Assembly (NCBI RefSeq): GCF_946481145.1
Contig: NZ_CAMLMJ010000004.1
Span: 1 to 64,000, forward strand
DNA: 64,000 nt
Source of the DNA: an uncultured Sediminibacterium sp.
GTDB taxonomy: Bacteria > Bacteroidota > Bacteroidia > Chitinophagales > Chitinophagaceae
Direction: 5' to 3'
Made by a program: the position numbers and the translations under genes. Below the pieces are notes generated by a model. It saw only the letters and a list, made by a program, of their open reading frames with translations, searched no databases and was not told where the DNA came from. Below, piece after piece: positions 29,728 to 37,137 of the stretch (the stretch's first letter is position 1; every line of letters starts with the position of its first letter).

Positions 29728-30339
29728 TTATTTTCCAATCAGTACTTCATAAGAAGCGGGAATCGGCACTCCTTTAAACCCTCCGGTTAAGCCATATAAA
29801 ATAACTATAGAAATTACAATACCTATACTTAGTATTATTGCTGATTGTCTATTTGCATAATGGCTTTTTCCGCTCATTTTTTGGTAATGGATGGCAGCAA
29901 TATGACCAAAAAAACTCCAAATTGCCAGTGTATAATAAGGAATAAAAAACAGGTTGAAAGGGAAGCTGTTTATACCGGCGGCTCCAAAATAAAAATTGGT
30001 ATCCAGATGCAAAAAAAGTCGTCCTGTTATAACTGCTCCTACATGAATTACCAGGAAAAAAGCCATGTAGCGTCCGGTCCATATTTGTAACCGGTTATAA
30101 AACCCGGTTATTTTTTTTGGTTTGTTTCTTACTAATTGAATACCTGAATATAGTTGTACTAAAACAGCGCCCAATAATGGAATTTCGACCCATGGATTTC
30201 TGTAAATTTTTCTGAATTGTTGCATGTAAGCTAGATGCTTATCAATACCGATGAGGCTGTATAGATGGTTGATAAGGTGTAAGAAAATAAATACAGCTAA
30301 CAACAGACCCGAAAAGTAATGCATGCTGCGAATTCGCAT
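29728..30339 (-). CDS. Cytochrome b-like four- to five-helix membrane protein
   Basis: 203 residues with about five transmembrane segments. Histidines sit within or near the helices (MHYFSG, FLHLINHLYSL, FLVIHVGAVITGRLFLHL, AAIHYQKM), reminiscent of the succinate dehydrogenase/fumarate reductase membrane anchor or other haem b proteins. No iron-sulfur or flavoprotein partner is nearby, so the electron partner is unknown. Assignment by hydropathy and His spacing only. Confidence 0.55.
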   Translation of the reverse strand: MRIRSMHYFSGLLLAVFIFLHLINHLYSLIGIDKHLAYMQQFRKIYRNPWVEIPLLGAVLVQLYSGIQLVRNKPKKITGFYNRLQIWTGRYMAFFLVIHVGAVITGRLFLHLDTNFYFGAAGINSFPFNLFFIPYYTLAIWSFFGHIAAIHYQKMSGKSHYANRQSAIILSIGIVISIVILYGLTGGFKGVPIPASYEVLIGK

Positions 30340-30425
30340 AAGAAAATGTTTGGTGCAGGAGATGTTTGAAAAGACAGGCTATTAAAAATAATTGTTGCAC
30401 CAGTGGTAAATAAGGTGCATAAAAA

Positions 30426-30450
30426 AAGGCAGTTGTGATACAACTGCCTT
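30426..30450 (-). terminator. Intrinsic terminator of the nusG operon
   Basis: Perfect 11-bp stem, AAGGCAGTTGT (30426-30436) and complement (30440-30450), 3-base loop, with an A run on the left that is a T run on the minus strand just after nusG. Also T-rich on the other side. Confidence 0.88.
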
Positions 30451-30471
30451 TTGGAAAATATTTATCACTGA

Positions 30472-31086
30472 TTAGCTCAGTTTTTCAACCTGCATATAAT
30501 TTAACTCTACAGGTGTTGAGCGACCAAAGATTTTTACGGTTACTTTCAATTTTTTCTTCTCGTCGTTTACTTCTTCTATCACACCATTAAAGTCGTTGAA
30601 TGGACCTTCAATGATTTTGATGGTTTCGCCGATGATGAATGGTTCGCTCATGGTTACACCCTGATCGTTCATTTCATCAACTTTTCCGAGCATTTTATTT
30701 ACTTCACTTTTACGCAAAGAAATAATGTTTCCTTTAGAGCCTTTACCATCAGTAAGAAAGTGCATTACGTTGCTGATATTACTGATATGCTGAACCATAT
30801 CATCATTCAGTTTACCATCCAGTACTTCCATCATTACATACCCTGGGAAATAGTTTTTTTCGCGCATTACTTTTTTACCGTTCTGCACTTTATATACTTT
30901 TTCCATTGGAAGGAAGATCTGTTTGATTACTTCCTGCCATCCGCTACGGATAATGTCTTTATCCAGGTATTCCTTCACCTTACGCTCCTTACCACTAACC
31001 ACGCGCAATACATACCATTTGGTATTATCTGGCTGACTGGCTTCTGTGGTTTCTACCGTATTATTATCAACTATCGATGCTTCCAT
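30472..31086 (-). CDS. nusG: Transcription termination/antitermination factor NusG
   Basis: 204 residues. NGN domain (WYVLRVVSGKERKVKEYL, then YFPGYVMMEV) and C-terminal KOW domain (KIIEGPFNDFNGVIEEV) that contacts Rho or S10. The extra residues at the N-terminus (MEASIVDNNTVETTEASQPD) are unconserved. Seven bp downstream of secE. Normally rplK follows; here a terminator and 10.7 kb of other genes intervene. Confidence 0.97.
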   Translation of the reverse strand: MEASIVDNNTVETTEASQPDNTKWYVLRVVSGKERKVKEYLDKDIIRSGWQEVIKQIFLPMEKVYKVQNGKKVMREKNYFPGYVMMEVLDGKLNDDMVQHISNISNVMHFLTDGKGSKGNIISLRKSEVNKMLGKVDEMNDQGVTMSEPFIIGETIKIIEGPFNDFNGVIEEVNDEKKKLKVTVKIFGRSTPVELNYMQVEKLS

Positions 31087-31092
31087 ATTCGT

Positions 31093-31287
31093 TTACTTGA
31101 ATAATGAGTAAATCAACTTCAGCAACTGGTTGCTGGAAAAGTCCATCACCCAAACCAACGCGGTGATGATAACTGTAGCTATAAGTACAATAACAGTACT
31201 TTGCTGCAGTTGTAACCAGGTAGGCCAGGTTACTTTCTCCATCAACTCACGGTAACTTTCTTTGAAGTATGTGGCGATCTTGTTCAC
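31093..31287 (-). CDS. secE: Preprotein translocase subunit SecE
   Basis: 64 residues from the GTG at 31287 (VNKIATYFKESYREL), the only start that fits the family. The open frame runs upstream to 31395, but those 36 codons are largely TTTGAAAAT-type repeat array (translating as FQISKFSNFQIEQ) and are unlikely to be protein. The amphipathic segment LMEKVTWPTW is followed by one transmembrane helix (STVIVLIATVIITALVWVMD). It forms SecYEG with SecY. The start codon directly abuts the array, so the translation start region itself has been remodelled by repeat sequence. Confidence 0.9.
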   Translation of the reverse strand: MNKIATYFKESYRELMEKVTWPTWLQLQQSTVIVLIATVIITALVWVMDFSSNQLLKLIYSLFK

Positions 31288-31291
31288 TTGT

Positions 31292-31442
31292 TCAATTTGA
31301 AAATTTGAAAATTTGGAAATTTGGAAATGTAATACTCCTGCGGAGAAAAATTTGAGTTTGAAAAACCAGTTCATGATGTTTCTGTTGCGCAGCAATAGAA
31401 ACTAACTCATTTTCAAATTTTCAAATTTTCAAATTTCCAAAT
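31292..31442. repeat. Facing GAAAATTTG arrays upstream of secE
   Basis: Left arm 31292-31328 and complementary right arm 31408-31442, separated by about 80 bp, between tRNA-Trp and secE. It could fold in the tuf-secE-nusG transcript just before the secE start. Confidence 0.75.
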
Positions 31443-31448
31443 TGTTTG

Positions 31449-31520
31449 CACGGGCACTAGGATTCGAACCCAGATCAAAGGTTTTGGAGACCTCTATACT
31501 AACCGTTGTACTATGCCCGT
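31449..31520 (-). tRNA. tRNA-Trp (CCA)
   Basis: Acceptor ACGGGCA pairs with TGCCCGT, discriminator G; anticodon loop CTCCAAA gives anticodon CCA. T loop TTCGAAT. CCA end not encoded. Placed between tuf and secE, its usual site. Confidence 0.95.
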
Positions 31521-31525
31521 AGAAG

Positions 31526-31559
31526 CTAAAAGCTACCCCTTTAACAGGATAGCTTTTAG
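31526..31559. repeat. Hairpin between tuf and tRNA-Trp
   Basis: CTAAAAGCTA (31526-31535) and its complement (31550-31559), 14-base loop. More AGCTAAAAGC-type units continue to 31618, two bases before the tuf stop. Possibly an RNA-processing or attenuation hairpin in the operon. Confidence 0.6.
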
Positions 31560-31620
31560 AATATATTGCAAATATAGTAAAAAACTTATTTGCTGTAGCT
31601 AAAAGCCGGAAGCTTTAAGC

Positions 31621-32808
31621 TTATTTGATGATTTCAGTAACCTGACCAGCACCTACGGTACGTCCACCTTCACGGATAGCGAATTTCAGACCTTTTTCCA
31701 TAGCGATTGGTTGGATCAGTTTTACAGTAAGACCGATGTTATCACCAGGCATTACCATTTCTGTTCCTTCAGGAAGTGTACACTCACCAGTTACATCCGT
31801 AGTACGGAAGTAGAACTGAGGACGGTATTTGTTGAAGAATGGAGTGTGACGTCCACCTTCTTCTTTGCTCAGTACGTATACTTCACCTTTGAAATCAGTG
31901 TGTGGAGTGATAGAACCTGGCTTACAGATTACCATACCACGACGGATATCTTTTTTCTCAATACCGCGGAGTAACAGACCTGCGTTATCACCAGCCTGAC
32001 CTTCATCCAACAGTTTTTTGAACATTTCAACACCAGTTACGGTAGAAGAAAGTGGAGATTCCATCAGACCTACGATCTCAACGGCTTCACCAACTTTGAT
32101 GATACCACGCTCGATACGACCAGTTGCAACGGTACCACGACCTGTGATAGAGAATACGTCTTCCACAGACATCAGGAATGGCATATCGATTGGACGTGGA
32201 GGAAGTGGGATATAGCTATCTACTGCAGCCATCAGTTCATTAACGCCAGCAACCCATTTTTCTTCACCAGCAAGGGCTCCAGTTGCAGAACCTTTGATGA
32301 TTGGGGTGTTGTCGCCATCAAAACCGTAGGTAGTCAGCAATTCGCGGATTTCCATTTCTACCAGTTCCAACAGTTCAGCATCATCAACAAGGTCAACCTT
32401 GTTCATGAATACTACGATACGAGGTACACCTACCTGACGAGCCAGGAGGATGTGCTCTTTAGTTTGAGGCATAGGACCATCAGTCGCAGCCACAACCAGG
32501 ATAGCACCGTCCATTTGGGCAGCACCAGTAATCATATTTTTCACATAGTCAGCGTGACCAGGACAGTCAACGTGCGCATAGTGACGGTTTGCTGTTTGAT
32601 ATTCTACGTGTGCAGTATTGATGGTGATACCACGCTCTTTTTCTTCAGGAGCGCCATCAATCTCATCATACTTCTTAGCCTGTGCCAGACCTTGCTTAGA
32701 TAAGATGTCCGTTATGGCAGCAGTCAGAGTGGTTTTACCGTGGTCAACGTGACCAATGGTACCAACGTTTACGTGAGGTTTCTCCCTCTTAAAGGTCTCT
32801 TTAGACAT
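31621..32808 (-). CDS. tuf: Elongation factor Tu
   Basis: 395 residues. GTPase motifs GHVDHGKTT (P loop), [11 protein letters not shown] (G3) and MNKVDLVDD (G4); domains 2 and 3 complete, ending AGQVTEIIK. Delivers aminoacyl-tRNA to the ribosome. Cotranscribed with upstream tRNA-Thr, -Tyr and -Gly genes and with downstream tRNA-Trp-secE-nusG. The stop is flush with an AGCTAAAAGC array. Confidence 0.98.
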   Translation of the reverse strand: MSKETFKREKPHVNVGTIGHVDHGKTTLTAAITDILSKQGLAQAKKYDEIDGAPEEKERGITINTAHVEYQTANRHYAHVDCPGHADYVKNMITGAAQMDGAILVVAATDGPMPQTKEHILLARQVGVPRIVVFMNKVDLVDDAELLELVEMEIRELLTTYGFDGDNTPIIKGSATGALAGEEKWVAGVNELMAAVDSYIPLPPRPIDMPFLMSVEDVFSITGRGTVATGRIERGIIKVGEAVEIVGLMESPLSSTVTGVEMFKKLLDEGQAGDNAGLLLRGIEKKDIRRGMVICKPGSITPHTDFKGEVYVLSKEEGGRHTPFFNKYRPQFYFRTTDVTGECTLPEGTEMVMPGDNIGLTVKLIQPIAMEKGLKFAIREGGRTVGAGQVTEIIK

Positions 32809-32908
32809 TTTTATCGGTTTTTAGTTGTGTTTTAAAAATCTAAGGCTTTCGCCGTTTGTTTAACTATTTTTTACCCGCACTGCGGATCACATTTCTCGCT
32901 GCTGCTTG

Positions 32909-32980
<72 letters not shown>

Positions 32981-33023
32981 TTTTTAAATCTCTTTAGCTG
33001 TTGTGTTTTTCTTTCCCTAAAAA

Positions 33024-33078
33024 GAACTCACGACCTTCCCGATTTCATCGGGATGCTCTACCACTGAGCTACAACGGC
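33024..33078 (-). pseudogene. Truncated tRNA-Thr-like copy 1 with substituted anticodon stem
   Basis: From the 5' end (33078) it is identical to tRNA-Thr(GGT) through the D arm. The anticodon arm is then replaced by TCCCGAT-GAA-ATCGGGA, followed by GGTCGTGAGTTC, after which the T loop and 3' acceptor strand are missing. Without a 3' acceptor half it cannot be a normal tRNA. It lies exactly 98 bp from the genuine gene, with a duplicated spacer, so it is a tandem duplication product. Confidence 0.8.
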
Positions 33079-33121
33079 TTTTTAAATCTCTTTAGCTGTT
33101 GTGTTTTTCTTTCCCTAAAAA

Positions 33122-33176
33122 GAACTCACGACCTTCCCGATTTCATCGGGATGCTCTACCACTGAGCTACAACGGC
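33122..33176 (-). pseudogene. Truncated tRNA-Thr-like copy 2
   Basis: Identical to the copy at 33024-33078, again shifted by 98 bp, including most of the spacer. Same missing 3' half and same palindromic anticodon-arm replacement. Confidence 0.8.
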
Positions 33177-33220
33177 TTTTTAAATTTCTTTAGCTGTTGT
33201 GTTTTAAAGAACTTAAAAAG

Positions 33221-33293
33221 AGCGGGAGACCAGGCTCGAACTGGCCACCTATAGCTTGGAAGGCTATCGCTCTACCAAATGAGCTACTCCCGC
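33221..33293 (-). tRNA. tRNA-Gly (TCC)
   Basis: Acceptor GCGGGAG/CTCCCGC, discriminator T; anticodon stem-loop ATAGC-CTTCCAA-GCTAT gives anticodon TCC; T loop TTCGAGC. Confidence 0.95.
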
Positions 33294-33298
33294 TTGTT

Positions 33299-33432
33299 AA
33301 TTTGAAAATGAGTTAATTTGAAAATTTGAAAATGTTGGTAAGCATTCCGTGATTTCAAATATAAACCTTCAAATATTTGTAAAAGAACTTTTATAATCTT
33401 GTGTAATTTTCAAATTTCCAAATTTTCAAATT
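33299..33432. repeat. Facing GAAAATTTG arrays between tRNA-Gly and tRNA-Tyr
   Basis: Left arm 33299-33334, right complementary arm 33405-33432. Third member of the TTTGAAAAT array family, again in a stable-RNA/translation operon. Confidence 0.7.
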
Positions 33433-33446
33433 ATCACATTTTCCCG

Positions 33447-33529
33447 TGGGCAGGAGAGGATTCGAACCTCTGAAGTCGAAAGACAGCGGATTTACAGTCC
33501 GCCCCATTTGGCCGCTCTGGAACCTGCCC
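33447..33529 (-). tRNA. tRNA-Tyr (GTA)
   Basis: 83 nt with the long variable arm of a class II tRNA. Acceptor GGGCAGG/CCTGCCC, discriminator A; anticodon stem-loop GCGGA-CTGTAAA-TCCGC gives GTA. Confidence 0.95.
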
Positions 33530-33572
33530 TTAAACCCTGCACCGGAATAAATTCCTGTTCAGGGTTTAACAG

Positions 33573-33645
33573 AGCCGAAGATGGGACTCGAACCCGCGAC
33601 CTGCTGATTACAAATCAGCTGCTCTACCAGCTGAGCTACTTCGGC
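33573..33645 (-). tRNA. tRNA-Thr (TGT)
   Basis: Acceptor GCCGAAG/CTTCGGC, discriminator T; anticodon stem-loop GCTGA-TTTGTAA-TCAGC gives TGT; T loop TTCGAGT. First complete tRNA of the operon. Confidence 0.95.
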
Positions 33646-33695
33646 TTGTTTTTTTCTGCTTAACCTGATATTCATCTGGTTTTGCGTTTAAAGGT

Positions 33696-33748
33696 CCGCG
33701 ACCTTCCCGATTCACATCGGGATGCTCTACCAGCTGAGCTACTTCGGC
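33696..33748 (-). pseudogene. Truncated tRNA-Thr(TGT)-like chimera
   Basis: 5' half identical to tRNA-Thr(TGT) from acceptor through D arm (33748 downward), then TCCCGAT-GTGA-ATCGGGA in place of the anticodon arm, GGTCGCGG, and no T loop or acceptor 3' strand. Same design as the two copies at 33024-33176, but derived from a different tRNA gene. Confidence 0.78.
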
Positions 33749-33848
33749 TTATTTGTTGTCAGCAATTTCAATTTTTACCTGTTTTAAGCAGGTATTTAAC
33801 TGATAAATCATCCGACAAAACACAAAGAACTACCCGTTTTTGGGATGG

Positions 33849-33878
33849 CAAAGGTAATGGAAAACTTAATTCAGCAAA
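33849..33878 (-). promoter_or_regulatory. Predicted promoter of the tRNA-tuf-secE-nusG operon
   Basis: Minus-strand TACCTTTG (33849-33856) with TTTTG at 33875-33879 and an 18-nt spacer. All tRNA genes, tuf, secE and nusG lie downstream on the same strand with no other clear promoter. Confidence 0.65.
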
Positions 33879-33923
33879 ATTTTGTATCGAAATTTTTCAG
33901 GTAGTTATTCACAAGGGGGGAAA

Positions 33924-34211
33924 GCTGCAAGCCGCAAGCTACAAGCTGCAAGCATTTAAATCGTGCCTGAGGCTTGTAGACATTGCTGTCCGGGGAAAAT
34001 TGGCTGCAAGCTTCTAGCCTCTAGCTGCTAGCCTTGATAGGTGCTTGTTTTAGGTTTTCTGCTATTATTTGAATAAATGAGAGAGCTAGCGAATTTGTTT
34101 TGTATAAACCCTACTTTAAAAAATATATAATTACCCAATTTACGCTTGTGGATGGTTAAACTAATAGCAAAAAAAAAAGCTAGAAGCTAGCAGCTAGTGG
34201 CTAGAAGCTAT
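33924..34211. repeat. AGCTGCAAGCTACAAGC / AGCTTCTAGCCTCTAGC arrays
   Basis: Several blocks of 7-10 bp units (33924-33958, 33975-34030, 34170-34211), some complementary. They fill much of the 530-bp gap between the tRNA operon promoter and hpf, in which no gene is visible. Confidence 0.6.
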
Positions 34212-34249
34212 TTTTTTTCCCGGAAATCAATGACTTTTAACCAAAAAAA

Positions 34250-34273
34250 AGCCCCGGCTTTTGGGCCAGGGCT
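34250..34273 (-). terminator. Intrinsic terminator of hpf
   Basis: AGCCC (34250-34254) with GGGCT (34269-34273) and an inner GGC/GCC stem; the A run to the left is a T run on the minus strand, just after the hpf stop. Confidence 0.8.
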
Positions 34274-34283
34274 TGGTAATTTT

Positions 34284-34583
34284 TTAGGCTGCTAATTTTT
34301 CTTTTTTTCGTTTAATCTGAGAAACAATTGATTCCATAGCTGAGTCGAATGACTCTTCGAATGACTTTGATGAGGCTTTCACAAAAAAATCATGCCTCGG
34401 TACATGCACCCGAATCTCCGCAATCTTGTCTTTAATCGTGTGTACCACATTATCCAGTTTCAAAAACACATCCACTTTCACAATACGGTCGTGAAAAGTG
34501 TTCAGCTTGTTCAACTTACGTGATACATAATCTACCAGTTTGTCATCTGCATCGAAGTGCACAGTTTGAATGTTAACGTTCAT
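34284..34583 (-). CDS. hpf: Ribosome hibernation factor, short HPF/RaiA type
   Basis: 99 residues, single S30AE domain: NVNIQTVHFDADDKLVDYV, then KLDNVVHTIKDKIAEIRVHV and FEESFDSAMESIVSQIKRKK. It lacks the C-terminal dimerisation domain of long HPF. It binds the 30S decoding region in stationary phase. Monocistronic with its own terminator. The 317-bp region upstream (34584-34900) shows only an array at its far end and no gene. Confidence 0.93.
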   Translation of the reverse strand: MNVNIQTVHFDADDKLVDYVSRKLNKLNTFHDRIVKVDVFLKLDNVVHTIKDKIAEIRVHVPRHDFFVKASSKSFEESFDSAMESIVSQIKRKKEKLAA

Positions 34584-34837
34584 AGCAACTCACGTTTAAT
34601 CGGTGAAAAAATTATGTGAAAGAACTTTATTTGCTGAGGGTTTAACCTTGGGGTTTTACCCCCTTTTTCATGATTAACAAGTTAAACCTTTCCACCGATA
34701 AAAAGAAATAAAAAACCAAATTTTTAGAAAGATTTATAAGAAATAAAACAACCCAAAAATAGCCCCCAAAAAACCACCACCGAATCAATAAAAAACATAT
34801 ATTAATCAGTCAAATCTATGACCCATCTATCTCCCCC

Positions 34838-34893
34838 TCGGTCTTTCGGTCTTTCGGTCTTTCGGACTTCCGGACTTCCGGACTTCCGGACTA
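34838..34893. repeat. GGTCTTTC/GGACTTCC array after xerC
   Basis: About seven 8-9 bp units changing gradually from GGTCTTTC to GGACTTCC, ending eight bases before the xerC stop codon. Confidence 0.7.
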
Positions 34894-34900
34894 TCAATCC

Positions 34901-35800
34901 CTACGCCTTCGGATGCGCCTTCTTAAACACTTCCTTCAACTTCTCAATCGTATTATGCGTATAGACCTGGGTTGCCGCCAGACTACTATGTCCTAACAGC
35001 TCTTTCACTGCATTCAAGTCTGCCCCGTTATTCATTAAATGTGTAGCAAAACTATGCCGGAGTATATGTGGACTTTTCTTCGTTACAGTGGTTACTGTGG
35101 CCAGGTGTTGTTTTACGAAACTATAAACCTGTCTTGGTTGTAATGGCTTCCCCTTTTCATTTACAAATAAACGCTGGTGTTTTTCCTCCTGCTTGTCGGG
35201 CTTATCCTGTATATACGCTTTGAGTAATTGTACCAGTTCAGGAGAAAGTGGCAGTATTCTTTCCTTATTCCCCTTTCCCAATACTTTTAATTGCCTTAAG
35301 GAACCATCTAACTGATTTTCTTTCAACCCTATCAATTCACTCAAACGCATACCGGTGCTGTAAAATAATTGAAGTACCAGCTTCTCGGTTCTACCCTTCC
35401 AGTCATCTGAAAATTCCACATAATCAAACAGGGTATGCATATCTTTCTCTTCCACAAAAACAGGCAACCGTTTACTCACTTTCGGTGATACAATGGTGGT
35501 CATGGGCGACTGCTGAATAAGCCCCATTTTCAACTGGTATTTGAAGAATGATTTAAGGGCAGATATCTTCCTGTTTAAACTGCGGCTTTCCATTCCCTCC
35601 TCTTTCATTTCTGCCAACCAGCTACGGATAAACATAGCTGAAATAGCAGGGAGGTCGGGCGAATCGAACTGACTGGCCAGGTAAGCAAAAAACTGCTCCA
35701 GGTCTGTCTGATAGGAAATAAGTGTATGCTGGGAATATCGTTTTTCAAAACGAAGGTGGTCGAGAAAGGGCTGTATGACCGTGTAGGTAGATTGGGGCAT
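34901..35800 (-). CDS. xerC: Tyrosine recombinase XerC/XerD type
   Basis: 299 residues: N-terminal SAM-like DNA-binding domain (FEKRYSQHTLISYQTDLEQF) and catalytic domain with R (STGMRLSEL), K (VLGKGNKERILPL), HxxR (HILRHSFATH), H (LLGHSSLAATQ) and nucleophile Y (VYTHN). Normal length for the chromosome-dimer resolvase. Upstream of it lies rpsU with its own promoter, so it is probably housekeeping and not the integrase of the tRNA-Gln island. XerC versus XerD cannot be decided from this window alone. Confidence 0.92.
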   Translation of the reverse strand: MPQSTYTVIQPFLDHLRFEKRYSQHTLISYQTDLEQFFAYLASQFDSPDLPAISAMFIRSWLAEMKEEGMESRSLNRKISALKSFFKYQLKMGLIQQSPMTTIVSPKVSKRLPVFVEEKDMHTLFDYVEFSDDWKGRTEKLVLQLFYSTGMRLSELIGLKENQLDGSLRQLKVLGKGNKERILPLSPELVQLLKAYIQDKPDKQEEKHQRLFVNEKGKPLQPRQVYSFVKQHLATVTTVTKKSPHILRHSFATHLMNNGADLNAVKELLGHSSLAATQVYTHNTIEKLKEVFKKAHPKA

Positions 35801-35863
35801 AAAAAAGTAGCCTAAAGTTACAAAACTCAGGCTACTGAATATAGTTGATTCGATAAAAGGGGA

Positions 35864-36061
35864 TTATCCTTCGATCTTTCCGCTAGCGATTTGCTGCTTA
35901 TAGATAGCTTTCAACACTTCACCACGACGTCTTACAGACGGCTTAGTAAATGCCTGACGCTCTCTCAGTTGTAACAGAACTTTGCTCTTTTCGAACTTCT
36001 TTTTGTACTTCTTGAGCGCCTTGTCGATGTTTTCGCAATCTTTTGAATCAATAATAAGCAT
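35864..36061 (-). CDS. rpsU: Ribosomal protein bS21
   Basis: 65 residues (MLIIDSKDCENIDKALKKYKKKFEKSKV), ending QQIASGKIEG. In Bacteroidota bS21 helps bury the anti-Shine-Dalgarno of 16S rRNA, and most genes lack a Shine-Dalgarno; this gene carries a very strong one (GAGGAGGT at 36071-36078, nine bases before the ATG), consistent with bS21-dependent autoregulation. Own promoter at 36098-36128. Confidence 0.97.
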   Translation of the reverse strand: MLIIDSKDCENIDKALKKYKKKFEKSKVLLQLRERQAFTKPSVRRRGEVLKAIYKQQIASGKIEG

Positions 36062-36070
36062 AACGATTAT

Positions 36071-36078
36071 ACCTCCTC
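36071..36078 (-). promoter_or_regulatory. Strong Shine-Dalgarno of rpsU
   Basis: GAGGAGGT on the minus strand, spacing nine bases to the ATG at 36061. Most other starts in the window show nothing comparable. Confidence 0.85.
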
Positions 36079-36097
36079 GGGTGTTTTTTTAGGAGTG

Positions 36098-36128
36098 CAA
36101 AGATAGGGATTCCTTACAAATATCCAAA
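36098..36128 (-). promoter_or_regulatory. Predicted rpsU promoter
   Basis: Minus-strand TATCTTTG (36098-36105), 19-nt spacer, TTTG at 36125-36128. Confidence 0.7.
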
Positions 36129-36139
36129 GAAGAGAGGAA

Positions 36140-36230
36140 ATCTTTGATCTTTGATTTTTTGATCTTTGATTTTTGATTCAGCCCCCCTTTGTATTCTTCA
36201 AATCAAAGATCAAAAAATCAAAGATCAAAG
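36140..36230. repeat. Facing ATCTTTGATTTTTTG / CAAAAAATCAAAGAT arrays before ribE
   Basis: Left arm 36140-36178, complementary right arm 36199-36230. Lies between divergent rpsU and ribE, so it would form the 5' leader structure of ribE or a cruciform at the promoter region. Confidence 0.75.
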
Positions 36231-36244
36231 TTTACTTTGCATTT

Positions 36245-36838
36245 ATGTTTACAGGTATCATAGAAGCAACAGGAATCGTTACTGCTTTAGAGGCCACTGG
36301 CTCAAATATCAGTTTCTGGGTCGAATCCCCTATTTCTGGGGAATTAAAGATTGACCAAAGTGTTAGTCATGAAGGCGTTTGCCTTACCGTAGATGAACTG
36401 GCCCCCGGTAAACACCGGGTAACCGCTATCGCCGAAACCATCCAAAAAACAAACCTAAGCAATTGGAAACCCGGAAGTCTGGTTAACCTTGAGCGCTGCA
36501 TGATAATGAATGGGCGCCTCGATGGACATATTGTTCAGGGACATGTAGACGGTATAGCAACATGTATGGAGAAAAAAGTACTGGACGGAAGCTGGGAATA
36601 CAAGTTTCAGATTCCTGCCGAATTGGCACATCTTGTAATAGAAAAAGGCTCAATTGCTATCAACGGTACCAGCCTCACTTGCTTCGATGTAGATCAGCAT
36701 AGTTTCAGGGTAGCAATCATTCCTTACACTTATAACCACACAAGTATTTCACTTGTTGAAAAAGGAACCACAGTTAATATTGAGTATGATGTCCTGGGTA
36801 AATATGTGGCGAGAATGTTGGGGGAGAAAGTCCGGTAG
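36245..36838 (+). CDS. ribE: Riboflavin synthase alpha subunit
   Basis: 197 residues from the ATG of MFTGIIEATGIV; the frame is open for 24 codons upstream but those are repeat sequence. Two tandem lumazine-binding halves: VSHEGVCLTVDEL in the first, and GHVDGIATCMEK followed by IAINGTSLTCFDVD in the second. Converts two 6,7-dimethyl-8-ribityllumazine to riboflavin. The last codons and TAG stop are formed by a CCGAAAGT array (GEKVR end). The other riboflavin genes are not in the window. Confidence 0.95.
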   Translation: MFTGIIEATGIVTALEATGSNISFWVESPISGELKIDQSVSHEGVCLTVDELAPGKHRVTAIAETIQKTNLSNWKPGSLVNLERCMIMNGRLDGHIVQGHVDGIATCMEKKVLDGSWEYKFQIPAELAHLVIEKGSIAINGTSLTCFDVDQHSFRVAIIPYTYNHTSISLVEKGTTVNIEYDVLGKYVARMLGEKVR

Positions 36839-36862
36839 TCCGAAAGTCCGAAAGTCCGAGAG
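36829..36862. repeat. GTCCGAAA array at the ribE stop
   Basis: Units of AGTCCGAA/AGTCCGGT; the first unit supplies the ribE stop codon TAG. A complementary arm is at 37100-37133, so the 300-bp gap to hscA is bracketed by facing arms. The rest of the gap shows no gene. Confidence 0.75.
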
Positions 36863-37099
36863 ACAACAGGTAATGGTTTTATGGGAATAATGTATTGTGT
36901 GGATGGAACGCTATCTGTGTTACCGGAATGCATTATCTGCACTTGCTAAACTAATATTTAAATTACACAAATTATTGAAAATCATTCACTTAATACGTTT
37001 AAGTGAATTTATTATTTAACATATAGAAACAACTAATAACCACATCCTGCAAAAAGAAAACCACTCCCCACCAAATCAACAACACACTCTTCTCTCTAT

Positions 37100-37133
37100 C
37101 GGACTTCCGGACTCCCGGACCCCGGACTTCCCT
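37100..37133. repeat. CGGACTTCC array at the hscA 3' end
   Basis: Complementary to 36829-36862; ends four bases before the hscA stop codon. Confidence 0.7.
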
Positions 37134-37137
37134 TCCC

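Noticed and set aside
31288..31395. Upstream extension of secE
   Set aside because: The additional 36 codons are mostly repeat array and have no counterpart in the SecE family.
33001..33180. Regularly spaced repeats that might be a CRISPR array
   Set aside because: The period is 98 bp and the repeated part is a tRNA-Thr 5' half plus its spacer; the spacers are identical too and no cas genes are present.
33682..34017. Open frame of 111 codons on the plus strand
   Set aside because: It runs through a tRNA-like fragment, a promoter and repeat arrays, with composition unlike the neighbouring genes.
34901..35800. XerC-type recombinase as integrase of the tRNA-Gln island
   Set aside because: It is 8 kb from the tRNA, on the other side of housekeeping genes, and has the length and context of the chromosomal Xer recombinase.
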